A DNA stretch of 64,000 bases from Phenylobacterium sp. GTDB taxonomy: Bacteria; Pseudomonadota; Alphaproteobacteria; Caulobacterales; Caulobacteraceae. Where the stretch lies: NCBI RefSeq assembly GCF_022402485.1, contig NZ_JAKRSA010000009.1:185753-249752 (forward strand). Reading direction: 5' to 3'. Each line of letters starts with the position of its first letter. Positions within the stretch are counted from its first letter, which is position 1. This document shows, piece by piece, positions 19,771 to 27,958 of the stretch. The notes beneath the pieces were generated by a model. The model did no database searches. It was not told the origin of the DNA and saw nothing but the letters and a program-made list of their open reading frames with translations. The position numbers and the translations under genes were made by a program.

Positions 19771-20685
19771 GTGCTCGAATTCGCGATCATCGCCCTCCGC
19801 TGGCTTCAATACAGCGGTGCGGTCGTCCTTCTCGGCGCGCCGCTGTTCCTGCTCTACAGCTTCAAGGGCGGCGACGCCCTGAACCTGACCTGGGCGCGTC
19901 CCACGTTGATCGTCTCGTCGGTCGTCGTGGCGATAGGCTCACTGGCCGCCTTGGTGATGCAGACCGCCGTCATGGCGGGTTCGTTGAGCGAAGCCGTCAA
20001 GCCCGCTTCGCTATCCTTCATGGTCACCGGCACGACCTTGGGCATGGCCATGGTCGCTCGGGCTGTCGTCGCAATTTTCAGCCTTGTCGCACTTGCCTCT
20101 CTGAAGCCTGGGCGAACGCTCTGGGGACTGACGGTGGGGGCAGGATTGATCGTGGCCGCCAGCTTCGCCTGGACCGGCCATGGGGCCGCGACCGAGGGGG
20201 CTGGCGGGCTTCTCCACCTTGTTGCCGACATCATCCATGCTGCGGCCGCCGCATTGTGGCTGGGGGCTCTGGCAGCCTTGACAATCCTCCTGCTGCGCCG
20301 GGCCGCGCCGGACGATTTGACCATCCACAACGCCCTGCACGGCTTCGCCGGCCTTGGGACCCTGGCCGTCGGACTGCTGGTCCTGACCGGCCTCGTGAAC
20401 AGTTGGTTCCTGGTCGGCCCCGCACGCGTTGGAGACCTGGGAGCCAGCGTCTACGGCCAGCTTCTGATCGCCAAACTCGTGTTGTTCGGCCTGATGCTCG
20501 CCCTGGCGGCCGGAAACCGCTTTCGCCTGACACCTGTCCTGGGTTCGGCGCTGGCGGGCGGCGAAGACACTCGACAGGCGCTTCAACGGCTCCGACGCAG
20601 CGTCGTCGCGGAGACGCTGGTCGGGGCTGCGTTGCTGGCCGTCGTCGCGGTGATGGGCACGCTCGCCCCGCCGTCGGCCATGTGA
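19771..20685 (+). CDS. copD: Copper-resistance inner-membrane protein CopD
   Basis: 304 residues with eight predicted hydrophobic helices and the CopD-domain region (GFAGLGTLAVGLLVLTGLVN, then GQLLIAKLVLFGLMLALAAGN). The start is GTG at 19771, 4 bases after copC, so the pair is cotranscribed. CopD-family proteins import or move copper together with CopC. The expected His residues lie in the helix preceding the loop (HLVADIIHAAAAALWLGAL). The plus-strand run ends here; the next three genes are on the minus strand, converging. Confidence 0.9.
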   Translation: MLEFAIIALRWLQYSGAVVLLGAPLFLLYSFKGGDALNLTWARPTLIVSSVVVAIGSLAALVMQTAVMAGSLSEAVKPASLSFMVTGTTLGMAMVARAVVAIFSLVALASLKPGRTLWGLTVGAGLIVAASFAWTGHGAATEGAGGLLHLVADIIHAAAAALWLGALAALTILLLRRAAPDDLTIHNALHGFAGLGTLAVGLLVLTGLVNSWFLVGPARVGDLGASVYGQLLIAKLVLFGLMLALAAGNRFRLTPVLGSALAGGEDTRQALQRLRRSVVAETLVGAALLAVVAVMGTLAPPSAM

Positions 20686-20697
20686 CGTAGCGGACGC

Positions 20698-21189
20698 CTA
20701 ACTGGGGGCGCGCGACGACCAGTGGATGTGATGGATGCGCCAGCCTTCGGCGTGCCGCTTCAGGACCATCGTCTCGGTCGTGAGCCGGTCCACGGCGCGG
20801 CTGTTGAATTGGCCCGTCGTGCGGCCTTCGCTGGTGATCCAGGCGACATCGCCGTCGGCCCAGCCGGACCGCCGCGTCACCGTCGCCTCAGACGCAGCGG
20901 CGAAGGCGGCGTCTGAGCCCAGGTGGTGGGAGGCGTATTCGTCGCGCGACCGCTCGGCCCCGCCTTCTTCAAAGATCATCACCTCCGGTGCCAACAGGGC
21001 CAGCGCGGCAGCCGTATCGCCGGCCTTGAGCGCGGCGTGAAAGGCATCAACGGCGGTGGCGGCGTCCGCTGCTGCCACAGCTACCGAACCTACGGCGGGA
21101 TCATGACCGTGAGCGTGGTCCTGGGCGAAGGCGGGTGTCGCCGTGAACACGGCGAACGACAGGATGAGGGCAAGGGATGTGCGAGACAT
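20698..21189 (-). CDS. Secreted SnoaL/DUF4440-like protein with His-rich N-terminus
   Basis: 163 residues from the ATG at 21189, preceded by GGAG. A signal peptide ends at AFAQ and is followed by DHAHGHD, a possible metal-binding spacer. The rest is an NTF2-like cone fold (AVDAFHAALKAGDTAAALAL, then LAPEVMIFEEGG) ending IHHIHWSSR. Such proteins are common in copper-resistance clusters of Alphaproteobacteria, but their role is not established. It is the last gene of the leftward operon that starts at 22866. Confidence 0.75.
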   Translation of the reverse strand: MSRTSLALILSFAVFTATPAFAQDHAHGHDPAVGSVAVAAADAATAVDAFHAALKAGDTAAALALLAPEVMIFEEGGAERSRDEYASHHLGSDAAFAAASEATVTRRSGWADGDVAWITSEGRTTGQFNSRAVDRLTTETMVLKRHAEGWRIHHIHWSSRAPS

Positions 21190-21238
21190 TACAGGCTCCG
21201 GATTGTGGGTGATCTGAATGGGCTGAGCGCGATCTGCG

Positions 21239-21715
21239 TCAGGCCAGTTGGTTGTGGCGAGCGAACACGCGGGTCGCGCCCGAGCGAAGCACCAGCAGGG
21301 TGTCGTAGGGCTCCTTTTGTCCCTGCGGCGTCTCCATGCCGGGCGAACCGAGCGGCATGGCCGGCACGGCGATACCGATTGCGGTCGGTCGCTCGGCCAG
21401 CAGGCGGATGACATCCTGAGCCGGCACATGACCCTCGACCAGATAGCCATCGATCAGGCCGGTGTGACAGGAGGCCAGCGCGTCCGGCATTCCCCGACTG
21501 CTCCGGATCGACTGGAGGCTTGGAAGAACCGTGATGGTGGTGCTGAAGCCTGCCGCGCGCATGTGCGCGATCCATCCGTCGCAGCAGGCGCAGGTCGGCG
21601 TCTTGAAGACCGTCAGGTTCCTCGACGGACGCGTCTGAGCGCAGGCGGTTCCGGTCAAGCCGATGAACAGGCCGACGCCCAGCAGCAGGCGACGGTTCAA
21701 GTTGGCGGGGTTCAA
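21239..21715 (-). CDS. DUF411 periplasmic metal-binding protein (CopG-like)
   Basis: 158 residues. A signal peptide (to about 26, TACAQ) precedes the DUF411 core: TVFKTPTCACCDGWIAHM with a C-x-C-C cluster, then ASCHTGLIDGYLVEGHVPAQ, PTAIGIAVPAMPLGSPGME and the C-terminal YDTLLVL. Family members accompany copper-resistance genes and are thought to bind copper through the Cys cluster. It overlaps the upstream acyltransferase gene by 4 bases, so the two are translated together. Confidence 0.88.
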   Translation of the reverse strand: MNPANLNRRLLLGVGLFIGLTGTACAQTRPSRNLTVFKTPTCACCDGWIAHMRAAGFSTTITVLPSLQSIRSSRGMPDALASCHTGLIDGYLVEGHVPAQDVIRLLAERPTAIGIAVPAMPLGSPGMETPQGQKEPYDTLLVLRSGATRVFARHNQLA

Positions 21716-22866
21716 AAGGGTTCTCCTTGATCGCTGTGAATGGATCGTCTGGCTTCCACGGGATCAGCGCGTTGCGGCGCCATCCACGCCCGGAGCAGCC
21801 GACGGCCGGGGCGCTCGACGAAGACATGGATGGCTGCGGCGGCGGCGAGCGTCAACACCAGCATGGCGGCCAGCTCTGCCATGCCCATCCGGTAGTCACC
21901 GGGCCAGCCGAAGAACGCTTGCGCCGCGTTGCGCCAAACCATCAGGATTGGGATGTGGACGAGGTAGAGGGCGAACGAAGCCTCGCCTGCGAACAGGGCC
22001 ACGGGATGGGACAGGCAGGTCCGCACACGTGCCTTGGCCAACAGAGCGAGCGACAGAACGAAGGGACCGGCCGCCGCGACGATAATGCGGTCGTCGGCGC
22101 CGAGTTGCATGAGAGTGAGCAGCGCGGCCGTGGTCGCCAAGGCGCCCATGACCGACACGCGGGGCGACGGCGTCCAGCGCTGACCGAGGTAGTAGAGACC
22201 TATGCCATAGAGGAATTCAGGGACGATGCGCAGGATGCCCATGCTGTCCTCGGCCCGAGGCAACACCCGACCGAACTGAGCGCGATAGAATGCGTCGAGC
22301 GCGACGAACAGTATCGCTGCAAGTGCGATGATGACCCACGGTCTCGCCCGCAGCCGGAGAGCCAGAGCGGCGTAGGCGGGAAACGCAAGGTAGGCGAACC
22401 ATTCCGCCGAAAGAGACCAGGCTGGACCATTCCACAGGACCATGGTTTCGCGCGGAAACCAGGCCTGGACGAGCAACAGAGTGCCGGCGAAGTCAGCAGG
22501 GTTGAAGCGGCCCGGCTCCAATCCGACGCCGAACAGAGGCGCAAGCAACACAAGTCCAAGCATGCCCAGCAGGATGAACAGATGAGCCGGATAAATCCGC
22601 GCGAACCGCGCCGCGAGGAACCTTCGGTAATCGGGGACGCCGTCCCCTTGCAGATACACGTGCGTGAGGATGAAGCCTGACAGGATGAAAAAGACGTCCA
22701 CGCCTAGCCGCGCGCGATCCAACAGCCCGACGGCTTCGTCGGGAAGCGTCCATTGAAGCTGGTAGTGAAACAGGACGACGCCGAGCGCGAGAAAGAACCT
22801 CACGCCGGTGAGCGGATCGAGCACGTCAGGAAAAGGAACCCGTATGGGGCCTGATCTGTCGTTCAT
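21712..22866 (-). CDS. Membrane acyltransferase, acyltransferase_3 family (paralogue of 3749-4855)
   Basis: 384 residues from ATG 22866, chosen because GGGGGAG precedes it; an upstream in-frame start at 22932 exists. It is polytopic with DPLTGVRFFLALGVVLFH, RARLGVDVFFILSGFIL and RIYPAHL. These match the protein at 3749-4855 almost position for position, although DNA composition differs. It is the first gene of a leftward operon (acyltransferase, DUF411, SnoaL-like) divergent from the sensor/sigma operon. Surface-glycan acylation may alter metal access, but this is only a suggestion. Confidence 0.86.
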   Translation of the reverse strand: MNDRSGPIRVPFPDVLDPLTGVRFFLALGVVLFHYQLQWTLPDEAVGLLDRARLGVDVFFILSGFILTHVYLQGDGVPDYRRFLAARFARIYPAHLFILLGMLGLVLLAPLFGVGLEPGRFNPADFAGTLLLVQAWFPRETMVLWNGPAWSLSAEWFAYLAFPAYAALALRLRARPWVIIALAAILFVALDAFYRAQFGRVLPRAEDSMGILRIVPEFLYGIGLYYLGQRWTPSPRVSVMGALATTAALLTLMQLGADDRIIVAAAGPFVLSLALLAKARVRTCLSHPVALFAGEASFALYLVHIPILMVWRNAAQAFFGWPGDYRMGMAELAAMLVLTLAAAAAIHVFVERPGRRLLRAWMAPQRADPVEARRSIHSDQGEPF

Positions 22867-22936
22867 ATCGCTCCCCCTTGGACGACGGGATGTCCCGGTC
22901 GTTCTCTGGTATCTACGCGGGCGGCGGCTCATCCCC

Positions 22937-22966
22937 TCGTAAGGGGAACGCGAAGCTGGCGCGTAT
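22937..22966 (+). promoter_or_regulatory. Putative ECF-sigma promoter of the sensor/sigma operon
   Basis: TCGTAAGGG, 15 bases, GCGTAT, ending 28 bases before the anti-sigma-like gene. The same two blocks with the same 15-base spacing occur at 24347-24376 ahead of the copper-oxidase operon. The -10-like CGTAT element is of the kind used by ECF sigma factors. Confidence 0.55.
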
Positions 22967-22994
22967 GGCAGATGGGGCGTGAGGCAGGTGCGGA

Positions 22995-23273
22995 ATGATT
23001 GATGATATGGACAGACTGATTGGAATGGTTGCGCCAGATGACACCGCGCTGCTCGCCGGCGTGGAAGATGCCGTCTGGGCGCGGGTCAGTGAACGCAAGG
23101 ACCGTGCGCGCCTAGGCCACGTCCGGGTAGCGGCTGTGGCGCTTGCCCTTGTCGTCGGCGTCACGAATGGAGGTCTGATGCTTCTAGCGCCTCGGCCGGA
23201 GCCTTCCGAAATGCGGATTTTCACCGTGTCGGCCGGTTTGTCGCCGCTCACCACCCTGGACGTCCAGGGATGA
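22995..23273 (+). CDS. CnrY-like membrane anti-sigma factor (predicted)
   Basis: 92 residues: a charged cytoplasmic part (about 1-42), one membrane helix (about 43-66, VRVAAVALALVVGVTNGGLMLL) and a short periplasmic tail. Sequence identity to a named family is not obvious. The call rests on size, topology and position: first in a three-gene order identical to cnrY-cnrX-cnrH, with near-equal gene sizes. It overlaps the sensor gene by 4 bases. It would hold the sigma factor at the membrane until the periplasmic sensor detects metal. ATG 23007 is an alternative start. Confidence 0.6.
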   Translation: MIDDMDRLIGMVAPDDTALLAGVEDAVWARVSERKDRARLGHVRVAAVALALVVGVTNGGLMLLAPRPEPSEMRIFTVSAGLSPLTTLDVQG

Positions 23274-23710
23274 GGGCGAACTGGAAGTCCATACTCATCA
23301 CGGCGATCCTGGCGGCGCTGGCCAGCGGTGCGGCGACCTGGGGGACCGCGACCTGGGTCATGCGAGAGCGGCAGCCTCCTAACCTTCACAGCATCGTCCA
23401 TAAAAAACTCGATCTGAGTCCAGATCAAGACCATCGCCTTGACGTCATCGAAGCCCGCTTCGCCGTTCAACGACCCGCGCTGGAGGCCGAAGTCCGCGCC
23501 GCCAATCGCGAACTGGCGGCCGCCATTGCCGCCAGCAACGGCGACACGCCCCAGGTTCAAGCGGCGGTGGATCATTTCCATGTCGCCATGGGCGATCTCC
23601 AGAAGGCGACAATCGCCCATGTCTTCGAGATGCGATCCGTGTTGACCCCGGCCCAGGCCGAGGTGTTCGACAAAGCGGTCGTCGACGCTTTGCGTCACGA
23701 CGCCGGATAA
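23270..23710 (+). CDS. CnrX-like periplasmic metal sensor
   Basis: 146 residues: an N-terminal membrane anchor (about 7-30) then an all-helical periplasmic domain. Residues matching the metal ligands of CnrX are present: H-x3-H in LHSIVHKKLDLS, a Glu in LDVIEARF, and H-x3-M in IAHVFEMRSVLTPAQ. The family (periplasmic heavy-metal sensor, ZraP/CnrX-like) senses Ni, Co or Cu in the periplasm and releases the anti-sigma factor. Here the neighbours are copper genes, so copper is the likely signal. It overlaps the anti-sigma-like gene and lies 9 bases before the sigma gene. Confidence 0.8.
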   Translation: MRANWKSILITAILAALASGAATWGTATWVMRERQPPNLHSIVHKKLDLSPDQDHRLDVIEARFAVQRPALEAEVRAANRELAAAIAASNGDTPQVQAAVDHFHVAMGDLQKATIAHVFEMRSVLTPAQAEVFDKAVVDALRHDAG

Positions 23711-23719
23711 GCGCCGCGC

Positions 23720-24301
23720 GTGGAAGCCGAGCAGAGCATCGAGGTTCGCGCGGCAGGCGGAGACCGAGCCTCCTTCACCGCCCTGATGGCTGCGACCAAG
23801 GGCGATCTGCATCGCTTCATCCGCCGCTATGTCGGTGACGAGGACGAGGCCCACGACCTGTTGCAGGAGACCTATGTCGCCGCCTGGCTGGCCGTGCGAC
23901 GATACGATCCGACGCGGCCCTTCGATGTCTGGCTGCGCTCCATCGCCCTGAACAAATGTCGCGATTGGAGCCGTCGGAGAGCGGTTCGCCGCGTCGTGCG
24001 CGGGGTCATGGGCCTTGATGCGCCCGAGGCGACAACGGTGAGCGACGATACGCCTACACCCGAGGTCCGGCTGGACGACCAGCGCAGGGTGGCGGACCTG
24101 AAACGCGCGTTGGCAGACCTTCCGGACGGCCTGAAGGCTCCCCTCCTGCTCGCGACGCTCGAAGGGCGGTCTCATGCCGAGATCGCAACAATCCTGGGCG
24201 TCACGCTGAAGGCTGTGGAGACCCGCATCGCCCGCGCGCGCAAGAAATTATCAGAGGTCTTGGCGCGCCACGCCGAGCGAAGGCGCCTGACCCCGCCATG
24301 A
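23720..24301 (+). CDS. ECF sigma factor, CnrH-like
   Basis: 193 residues, start GTG. Region 2 (FTALMAATKGDLHRFIRRYV, then DLLQETYVAAWLAVRRYD) and region 4 (LPDGLKAPLLLATLEGRSHA, then EIATILGVTLKAVETRIARA) are complete. Its position after the sensor completes a Y-X-H type set. It probably drives its own operon and the oxidase operon that starts 118 bases downstream, since both are preceded by the same promoter-like motif. Confidence 0.9.
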   Translation: MEAEQSIEVRAAGGDRASFTALMAATKGDLHRFIRRYVGDEDEAHDLLQETYVAAWLAVRRYDPTRPFDVWLRSIALNKCRDWSRRRAVRRVVRGVMGLDAPEATTVSDDTPTPEVRLDDQRRVADLKRALADLPDGLKAPLLLATLEGRSHAEIATILGVTLKAVETRIARARKKLSEVLARHAERRRLTPP

Positions 24302-24346
24302 TGGGAAGGCGCAGAAGGCTTTGATCTGGGTGGCTGTGGCGTCCTG

Positions 24347-24376
24347 TCGCAAGGGCTTGGTCGCCAGGATGCGTAT
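24347..24376 (+). promoter_or_regulatory. Putative ECF-sigma promoter of the copper oxidase operon
   Basis: TCGCAAGGG, 15 bases, GCGTAT, 43 bases before the ATG of the multicopper oxidase. It is the second copy of the motif at 22937-22966, identical at 14 of 15 fixed positions and in spacing. Confidence 0.55.
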
Positions 24377-24418
24377 CTGAACGAATGGCTGAATAGCAGA
24401 TCAAGGAACTTCTTGCTG

Positions 24419-26215
24419 ATGTCGACCCCACACTTCGATCGTCGAACCCTTCTTCGTGGCGCCGTCGCGGGTGGCGGCCTGCTGGGATTGCAAGGGCTCC
24501 TACCCGCTTGGGCTCAGACCGGATCAGCCGGGCTGCGCGCCGATTTGCCGACGCTGGCGGGGCCGAATATCGACCTGACGGTGGGCCGCTCCGAATTCAT
24601 CGTCGGCGGGCGCACCGGCCATGCGGTGACGGTCAACGGCCTGTTGCCCGCCCCCCTGCTGCGGATGCGCGAAGGCCAGAACGTGCGCCTGTCGGTCACC
24701 AACACCCTGGACGAGGACACCTCGATCCATTGGCATGGCTTGCTGCTGCCGTTCCAGATGGACGGTGTGCCAGGCGTCAGCTTCCCCGGCATCCGGCCGC
24801 GCGAGACCTTTGTCTATGAGTTCCCGATCAAACAGTCGGGCACATACTGGTATCACAGCCACTCGGGATTGCAGGAGGCCTTAGGCCATTACGGCCCCAT
24901 CGTCATCGACCCGGCGGGGATTGATCCCGTCGGCTACGACCGGGAGCATGTGCTGGTCTTGTCGGACTGGAGTTTCATGCACCCGCACGAAATTCTGGCC
25001 AAGCTGAAAAAGAATCCCGGCTATTTCAACCAGCAGAAGACGACGCTCGCGGGGCTGCTCGACGGCAGCGACCGTATGAGTGTGGACGAGCGCCGGATGT
25101 GGGGGGCCATGCGGATGGACCCGCGCGACATCCTGGACGTCAACGGCACGACCTACACCTATCTGGTCAACGGCCACGGGCCTGAGGAGAACTGGACCGG
25201 CCTGTTCCGGCCCGGCGAGCGGGTGCGGCTGCGCATCATCAACGCCTCGGCCATGTCGATCTTCAACGTCCGCATTCCCGGCCTGGCCATGACCGTGGTC
25301 CAGGCTGACGGCGAGCACGTCCGCCCGGTCGAGGTCGATGAGTTCCAGATTTCGGTCGCCGAGACCTATGACGTCATCGTCCGTCCGACTGACGACCGCG
25401 CCTACACCATCGTCTCCGAGGCCATCGACCGTTCCGGCATGGGGCGGGCGACCTTGGCGCCTCGCATGGGCATGACCGCCGAGGTTCCGCCGCTACGCGA
25501 AGTCCCGAACCTGACCATGACCGATATGGGTATGGGCGGCATGGCTGGGATGGACCACGGCTCGATGGCTGGAATGGATCATTCGGCCATGGGTCACGGA
25601 ACCGCTGCGGGGGCCGCAGCAGGGGCCGCCGCAGCGCCGATGGACCACGGCGACATGAGCATGCGCGACCCGAACAACGCCCCAGCCGACATGGCGGTCG
25701 GCGTCGGGGTGGACGCCATTGCGCCCGCGCCCGCCAATCGTCTGGGCGAGCGGCCTCAGGGACTTCAGGACGTCGATCACCGGGTGCTGGTCTATACGGA
25801 TCTGCGCTCGCTGACGCCAAACACGGACACGCGCGCGCCTTCACGCAGCATGGAAATCCACCTGACCGGCAATATGGAGCGGTTTATGTGGGGTTTTGAC
25901 GGTCGCAAATTCTCGGAACTGGTCGAGCCAATCCGGTTCGAGTTGAACGAGCGGGTGCGCGTGACCCTGGTCAACGACACCATGATGGCCCACCCGATCC
26001 ACCTGCACGGCCACTTCTTCGAACTGGTCAATGGCCATGACGGCTATCAGCCGCTGAAGCACACGGTCAACGTCGCGCCAGGGGGCAAGGTCACCTTCGA
26101 CCTGACCGCAAACGCGCCTGGTGACTGGGCTTTCCACTGCCACCTTCTGATGCACATGCACGCGGGGATGTTCAACGTCGTCACCATTCGCCCGCTGGAC
26201 GGAGCCGTCTCGTGA
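24419..26215 (+). CDS. copA: Multicopper oxidase CopA/PcoA (periplasmic copper resistance)
   Basis: About 598 residues. A Tat signal (FDRRTLLRGAVAGGG) suits export of a folded cupredoxin oxidase. The copper-site motifs are complete: HWHGLL, WYHSHSG, HPIHLHGHFFEL and HCHLLMHMHAGM. A Met/His-rich insert (MGMGGMAGMDHGSMAGMDHS, near residue 375-400) is typical of PcoA/CopA and binds extra Cu. It oxidises Cu(I) to the less toxic Cu(II). ATG 24419 is chosen; TTG 24413 in frame has better spacing to AAGGA and is possible. It overlaps copB by 4 bases (GTGA). Confidence 0.93.
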   Translation: MSTPHFDRRTLLRGAVAGGGLLGLQGLLPAWAQTGSAGLRADLPTLAGPNIDLTVGRSEFIVGGRTGHAVTVNGLLPAPLLRMREGQNVRLSVTNTLDEDTSIHWHGLLLPFQMDGVPGVSFPGIRPRETFVYEFPIKQSGTYWYHSHSGLQEALGHYGPIVIDPAGIDPVGYDREHVLVLSDWSFMHPHEILAKLKKNPGYFNQQKTTLAGLLDGSDRMSVDERRMWGAMRMDPRDILDVNGTTYTYLVNGHGPEENWTGLFRPGERVRLRIINASAMSIFNVRIPGLAMTVVQADGEHVRPVEVDEFQISVAETYDVIVRPTDDRAYTIVSEAIDRSGMGRATLAPRMGMTAEVPPLREVPNLTMTDMGMGGMAGMDHGSMAGMDHSAMGHGTAAGAAAGAAAAPMDHGDMSMRDPNNAPADMAVGVGVDAIAPAPANRLGERPQGLQDVDHRVLVYTDLRSLTPNTDTRAPSRSMEIHLTGNMERFMWGFDGRKFSELVEPIRFELNERVRVTLVNDTMMAHPIHLHGHFFELVNGHDGYQPLKHTVNVAPGGKVTFDLTANAPGDWAFHCHLLMHMHAGMFNVVTIRPLDGAVS

Positions 26216-27489
26216 AAACCCTGGCCCTGGCGCTCGCGCCCCTGATCCTTGCCGCCAGCCCGGCCGTCGCCCAGAGCCACGCCGGACACGCTGGCCATGC
26301 TCCAGCGGCGCCCGCCCCCGTTCAGCAGACGACGCCTCCCGCCGCCGAGCCCGCGCACGACTGTCCGATGATGCGTGAAGGTCGCCCGTGCCCCATGCAC
26401 GGCAAGCCGCCGGAAGACCCCCACGCTGGCCATGACATGAGCGGGATGCAGGCTGCTCCGACCCAGACGCCCGCCGTCGATCCTCATGCGGGTCACGACA
26501 TGAGCGGGATGCAGACGGCGCCGGCGCAGACGCCTGCCGTTGATCCCCATGCAGGTCATGACATGAGCGGTATGCAGATGGCCCCGGCCCAGACACCCAC
26601 CGTTGATCCTCACGCGGGTCACAACATGAGTCAGGTTCCTGCGCCCACCGCCGACCCGCATGCCGGGCACGACATGAGCGGCATGGCGGGCGGCGCGCCG
26701 AACATCCCCACCAGCGTGGACAGCGTCAGCGGACGGATGGTCGAGACGCCGCCGCCCGCTGCGGCCCGCGCCGCGCCTGCCCATGCGGCGGACCTGCTGT
26801 TCGACCCGGCTGTCATGGCTGCGTCACGCAGGCAACTGCTGGTCGAGAACGGCGACGTCCGCACTACGGCCGTCTTTGTAGACTCGATCGAGGCCAGCTT
26901 CGGCGACGGCGAGGAGGGCTATAGCTGGAACGCCCAGGGCTGGACCGGCGGCGACATCAACCGCTTCTGGTGGAAGACTGAGGGCGAAGGCGATTTCGGC
27001 GGCAAACTGCACGAAGCCGAGGTCCAGGCTCTCTACAGCCGCGCCATCGCCCCCTTCTGGGACGTTCAAGCGGGCGTGAGGCAGGACTTCCGCCCCGACG
27101 GCGACGACACCACCTATCTGACCGTCGGCGTTCAGGGCGTCGCCCCCTATTGGTTCGAAATGAACGCCGCCGCCTTCCTGTCGACCGAAGGCGACCTGAC
27201 CGCCCGTGCCGAGGTCGAATATGACCAGCGCATCACCCAGAAGTGGATCGTTCAGCCGGCCATTGAAGTGGCGATGTCGGCCAGCGACATTCCAGAACTG
27301 GAGATCGGTTCGGGTCTGACCTCGGTCACGGCGGGCCTGCGCCTGCGCTACGAAATCCGTAAGGAGTTCGCGCCCTACGTCGGGGTCGAGTGGAGCCGGT
27401 CGCTGGGCGACACCGCCGACTACGCCAGGGCGCGTGACGAGGATGCCGAAGATGTTCGCCTGATCGTCGGGATCAAGGCCTGGTTCTAA
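26212..27489 (+). CDS. copB: Outer-membrane copper-resistance protein CopB/PcoB with His/Met repeats
   Basis: 425 residues, start GTG. A signal peptide ends AVAQS. Residues about 69-158 hold five repeats of DPHAGHDMSGMQ type (see repeat feature), preceded by CPMMREGRPCPMHG. From about residue 185 the CopB beta-barrel domain follows (DSIEASFGDGEEGYSWNAQG, then later GLRLRYEIRKEFAPYVGVEW) and ends with aromatic F. The N-terminal repeats probably sequester copper in the periplasm, while the barrel is in the outer membrane. Second gene of the oxidase operon. Confidence 0.92.
   Translation: MKTLALALAPLILAASPAVAQSHAGHAGHAPAAPAPVQQTTPPAAEPAHDCPMMREGRPCPMHGKPPEDPHAGHDMSGMQAAPTQTPAVDPHAGHDMSGMQTAPAQTPAVDPHAGHDMSGMQMAPAQTPTVDPHAGHNMSQVPAPTADPHAGHDMSGMAGGAPNIPTSVDSVSGRMVETPPPAAARAAPAHAADLLFDPAVMAASRRQLLVENGDVRTTAVFVDSIEASFGDGEEGYSWNAQGWTGGDINRFWWKTEGEGDFGGKLHEAEVQALYSRAIAPFWDVQAGVRQDFRPDGDDTTYLTVGVQGVAPYWFEMNAAAFLSTEGDLTARAEVEYDQRITQKWIVQPAIEVAMSASDIPELEIGSGLTSVTAGLRLRYEIRKEFAPYVGVEWSRSLGDTADYARARDEDAEDVRLIVGIKAWF
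26416..26685 (+). repeat. Five tandem DPHAGHDMSGM-coding repeats inside copB
   Basis: Repeat units start at 26416, 26479, 26542, 26605 and 26653. The first three steps are exactly 63 bases (21 codons) and the last is 48. Each encodes D-P-H-A-G-H-(D/N)-M-S followed mostly by GMQ. The codons differ between units, so purifying selection on the protein rather than very recent duplication is likely. Confidence 0.9.
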
Positions 27490-27509
27490 TCGAGGATATT
27501 GGACTCATT

Positions 27510-27890
27510 ATGCGTATTTTCGTTCTCACCGCCGTTCTGACGGTCGCCGGAGCCGCCGCCGCCCAGGACCCGCACGCCGGCCACGCCGGGATGCAGCAGT
27601 CGACCCTGGCGCCATCGGGCATCGTCACCACGCCCGCCGACGGCGCGATGACGAATGGGTCACCGGAACGCTTCAGTGCGACCTTCCCGCACCCCATGAT
27701 TCTTAAGACCGTCACCCTCACCGCCGAGGGCCAGGCGCCGATCGTGGTCGCAGCCCCGCTCGCGCCCGCCGCCGCGATTGTCAGCGTCGCCCTGCCGCTT
27801 CTCGCTCCGGGGGCCTACACTGCCGTATGGACCGCCGAAGCCCCGGACGGGCACAAGATGTCCGGCTCCATCAGCTTCATGGTTCACTAG
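27510..27890 (+). CDS. CopC-like periplasmic copper-binding protein (second copy)
   Basis: 126 residues with a signal peptide ending AAAAQ, then [11 protein letters not shown], which echoes the CopB repeat. The CopC fold signatures are weaker than in the protein at 19404 but present: [17 protein letters not shown] and the end [15 protein letters not shown]. It is third in the oxidase operon, 20 bases after copB. It probably binds Cu(II) in the periplasm; there is no second copD directly adjacent. Confidence 0.82.
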   Translation: MRIFVLTAVLTVAGAAAAQDPHAGHAGMQQSTLAPSGIVTTPADGAMTNGSPERFSATFPHPMILKTVTLTAEGQAPIVVAAPLAPAAAIVSVALPLLAPGAYTAVWTAEAPDGHKMSGSISFMVH

Positions 27891-27958
27891 GATCAACAAC
27901 TGTCGGCCCGACATCGGGTCGGGCGCCGGATCGATCTGCGATTGAAAAGGGGCGGCTC

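Noticed and set aside
22995..24301. Nickel/cobalt regulation of the CnrYXH-like set
   Set aside because: No Ni/Co efflux genes lie adjacent; all neighbours are copper-type, and the duplicated promoter motif points to the copper operon.
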